Below, in pieces: positions 7,011-8,728 of a stretch of 8,728 nt of DNA; positions within the stretch are counted from its first letter, which is position 1, and every line of letters begins with the position of its first letter. The notes under the pieces were generated by a model, which was given only the letters and a program-made list of their open reading frames with translations, ran no database searches and was not told the origin of the DNA. Source of the stretch: an uncultured Streptococcus sp. (lineage in GTDB: Bacteria; Bacillota; Bacilli; Lactobacillales; Streptococcaceae); assembly GCA_934216185.1 (NCBI GenBank), contig CAKQBM010000076.1:1-8728 (forward strand), read 5' to 3'. A program made the position numbers and the translations under genes.

Positions 7011-7834
7011 CAACCCCTCCTTTGACACTGAGGACAAAAATGGGTGCCTCGTCCACCTAGTTGGATTTTCTCAATGATGGTGCCACAGCGTACACATTCT
7101 TGACCAGCCTTGTCATAGACCTGATGAAAATCCTGCATGGTTCCGTCTTCCCCAAAGGCATTAGTATAAGTCCGAATGGTGGAGCCACCTTTTTCAACAG
7201 CCTGTCCCAATACAGCAATGGTCTGGTCATGAATGGCTGTCACTTCTTCTACTGTCAAAGTCTGAGAAGGTCTAGCTGGATGAACCTGAGCTCTCCAGAG
7301 CACCTCATCTACATAGATATTGCCAAGGCCAGCTACCAAGGTTTGATCTAATAAGTGGGATTTGATAGGCTTTTTAGACTTGGATAGAGCAGCTTTAAAT
7401 ACCTGCAAATCAAAATCCTGCTCCCTTGGTTCAGGCCCTAATTTCTTAGAAATAAAGTAGGTGTCCAAAAGGTCGGGAGACAATAGTTCCATAGTACCAA
7501 ACTTGCGTACATCCTCATAAACAAGCGTTCCACCGTCCTCAAACTGGAAGGAAACATGGGCATGCTTGCGTTCAGGAACCTGGTCCGGATAATAAAAATA
7601 CTTGCCCTCCATCCGCAAATGGGAAATCAAGACCTTGTCTGTCAGGTAGAAAAGCAAATATTTGCCACGACGTCCCATTGACTCAACAATCTGACCAGGT
7701 ACTTCCTTTTGAAACTGGTCCAAATCTGTCTTAATCATCTTGGGATAGCGAATCTCTACACTCGAAATCTTCTTACCCAGAATCAATTTTTCCAAACCAC
7801 GACGAACCGTTTCAACCTCAGGTAATTCAGGCAT
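7010..7834 (-). CDS. mutM: Formamidopyrimidine-DNA glycosylase (Fpg/MutM)
   Basis: MutM removes 8-oxoguanine and formamidopyrimidines from DNA and nicks the abasic site (bifunctional glycosylase/AP lyase), starting base excision repair. The 274-residue protein is complete. The N-terminus is [13 protein letters not shown], with Pro2 as nucleophile after Met removal and Glu3 and Glu6 in the active site. Also present are Lys58 (GRRGKYLLF), the DNA-intercalating Met75, Arg110 and Phe112 in VRKFG, GNIYVDE at 171-177, and a C-terminal zinc finger with Cys247, Cys250, Cys267 and Cys270 around Arg262. The start at 7834 is set by this N-terminus, which must begin with Met-Pro, and by AAGGAGGA at 7838-7845. 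It follows era by 48 nt with no convincing terminator and overlaps coaE by one base. Confidence 0.98.
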   Translation of the reverse strand: MPELPEVETVRRGLEKLILGKKISSVEIRYPKMIKTDLDQFQKEVPGQIVESMGRRGKYLLFYLTDKVLISHLRMEGKYFYYPDQVPERKHAHVSFQFEDGGTLVYEDVRKFGTMELLSPDLLDTYFISKKLGPEPREQDFDLQVFKAALSKSKKPIKSHLLDQTLVAGLGNIYVDEVLWRAQVHPARPSQTLTVEEVTAIHDQTIAVLGQAVEKGGSTIRTYTNAFGEDGTMQDFHQVYDKAGQECVRCGTIIEKIQLGGRGTHFCPQCQRRG

Positions 7835-7882
7835 AAGTCCTCCTTCTGTAAAAACAAGAAGCAGGCATGTGCCCACCTCTAC

Positions 7883-8728
7883 TTAGTATTCTTTTTCATT
7901 ATAGCCAAAGTCAGCCAAATCTAGCTTTTTATCACGCCAGTTTTTCTTGACCTTGACCCATGTTTCTAGGAAGACCTTGTCCCCTAGCATGAGTTCAATA
8001 TCACGACGGGCCATGCTACCAATTTTCTTAAGCATAGCTCCACCTTTACCGATGATAATCCCTTTCTGACTATCACGCTCGACCATGATGGTTGCACGGA
8101 TATGAACCTTGTCTGTCTCTTCATCTCGTTTCATAGAATCAACCACTACTGCGACAGAATGCGGAATCTCTTCACGCGTTAGGTGCAAGACTTTCTCACG
8201 AACCATTTCTGAAACCAAGAAACGTTCTGGATGGTCTGTGATTTGATCAGACGGGAAATACTGGAATCCTTCGTCCAGATTTTCACTCAAAATATCCACT
8301 AGACGAGAGACGTTATTCCCTTGAAGTGCTGAGATTGGAACGATTTCCTTGAAGTCCATCTGATTACGGAAGTCATCAATCTGAGACAAAAGCTGGTCTG
8401 GGTGAACCTTGTCAATCTTGTTCACCACCAGAATCACAGGAACCTTGGCAGCCTTGAGACGCTCGATAATCATGTCGTCCCCCTTACCACGCGCCTCATC
8501 CGCAGGCACCATGAAAAGAACGGTGTCCACTTCCCGAAGGGTGCTATAGGCAGATTCGACCATGAAATCTCCAAGGGCCGTTTTAGGCTTGTGAATCCCT
8601 GGGGTATCGATAAAGACAATCTGCTCCTTATCAGTCGTGTAAATTCCCATGATTTTGTTGCGCGTTGTCTGCGCCTTGTCACTCATGATGGCAATCTTTT
8701 GCCCCATAACGTGATTTAAAAAAGTTGA
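7883..8728 (-). CDS. era: GTPase Era (5' end outside the window)
   Basis: Era is an essential GTPase that binds the 3' end of 16S rRNA and acts in small-subunit assembly. The frame is open to the right edge, where the first visible codons read [11 protein letters not shown]; this Ser-Thr is the end of the Walker A loop GRPNVGKST. The Met at 8707 is internal and not the start. 281 residues are visible; a usual length of 299 would leave exactly 18 missing. Counted from the first visible residue, the G2 region KAQTTRNK is near 18-25, G3 DTPG at 41-44, G4 NKID at 103-106, and G5 SAL at 133-135. The C-terminal KH RNA-binding domain carries GIIIGKGG at 223-230. It is the upstream neighbour of mutM and probably shares its transcript. 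Confidence 0.97.
   Translation of the reverse strand, partial: STFLNHVMGQKIAIMSDKAQTTRNKIMGIYTTDKEQIVFIDTPGIHKPKTALGDFMVESAYSTLREVDTVLFMVPADEARGKGDDMIIERLKAAKVPVILVVNKIDKVHPDQLLSQIDDFRNQMDFKEIVPISALQGNNVSRLVDILSENLDEGFQYFPSDQITDHPERFLVSEMVREKVLHLTREEIPHSVAVVVDSMKRDEETDKVHIRATIMVERDSQKGIIIGKGGAMLKKIGSMARRDIELMLGDKVFLETWVKVKKNWRDKKLDLADFGYNEKEY

Noticed and set aside
7835..7882. Possible terminator between era and mutM (GGGC ACAT GCCT followed by GCTTCTTGTTTTT on the minus strand).
   Set aside because: The stem has only about four strong pairs and the T-run is 8 nt away from it; extending the stem needs mismatches and a bulge. Read-through from era into mutM is more likely.
8402..8707. Open frames on the plus strand opposite era and elsewhere (for example 62-325, 1082-1339, 4831-5172, 7061-7351).
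   Set aside because: They lie antisense to well-identified genes, lack ribosome binding sites or recognisable proteins, and their lengths are expected from codon bias of the real genes.
1..8728. Mobile element, phage, defence or secondary-metabolite system.
   Set aside because: All ten genes are recognised core streptococcal genes in the standard order; no transposase, integrase, inverted or direct repeat, or BOX/RUP element was seen by eye.

Overview
This window is core chromosome of a Streptococcus, almost certainly of the mitis group (S. mitis, S. pseudopneumoniae or a near relative of S. pneumoniae). The grounds are low G+C content, strong AGGAGG ribosome binding sites, pneumococcus-like protein sequences (CoiA, PmrA, MutM, RpmG) and the pneumococcal gene order era-mutM-coaE-pmrA-rpmG-secG-rnr-smpB-tehB-coiA. 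CoiA differs from the pneumococcal protein as I remember it at many positions, so a non-pneumococcal mitis-group species is plausible. This assignment is from memory, not from a search.

All ten genes lie on the minus strand, so transcription runs from high to low coordinates. At the right edge is era, which lacks its first codons (18 if the protein has the usual 299 residues). It is followed by mutM, coaE, pmrA and rpmG, packed with 1-nt overlaps or a 1-nt gap between coaE-pmrA and its neighbours. This first block handles ribosome assembly, repair of oxidised DNA, the last step of CoA synthesis, drug efflux and ribosomal protein L33.

A well-formed extended -10 promoter sits in the 3' end of rpmG and starts the second block: secG, rnr, smpB, tehB. 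A hairpin with a T-run separates secG from rnr, and rnr and smpB overlap by 38 nt out of frame. RNase R and SmpB work together in trans-translation, so this coupling has a functional reason. tehB follows smpB by 19 nt and ends at a strong intrinsic terminator.

The last gene, coiA, is a late competence gene with its own exact com-box (TACGAATA) directly after the tehB terminator. It is therefore switched separately from the housekeeping genes upstream. A ribosome binding site after its stop codon points to another gene just outside the window (pepF in pneumococcus).

There is no gene-free stretch longer than about 100 bases. I saw no mobile element, CRISPR array, BOX/RUP repeat, tRNA or rRNA. 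I found no undescribed system. The points worth a second look are regulatory and architectural: the terminator fused to the com-box, the rnr/smpB overlap, the secG-rnr hairpin, and an L33 with an incomplete zinc site.
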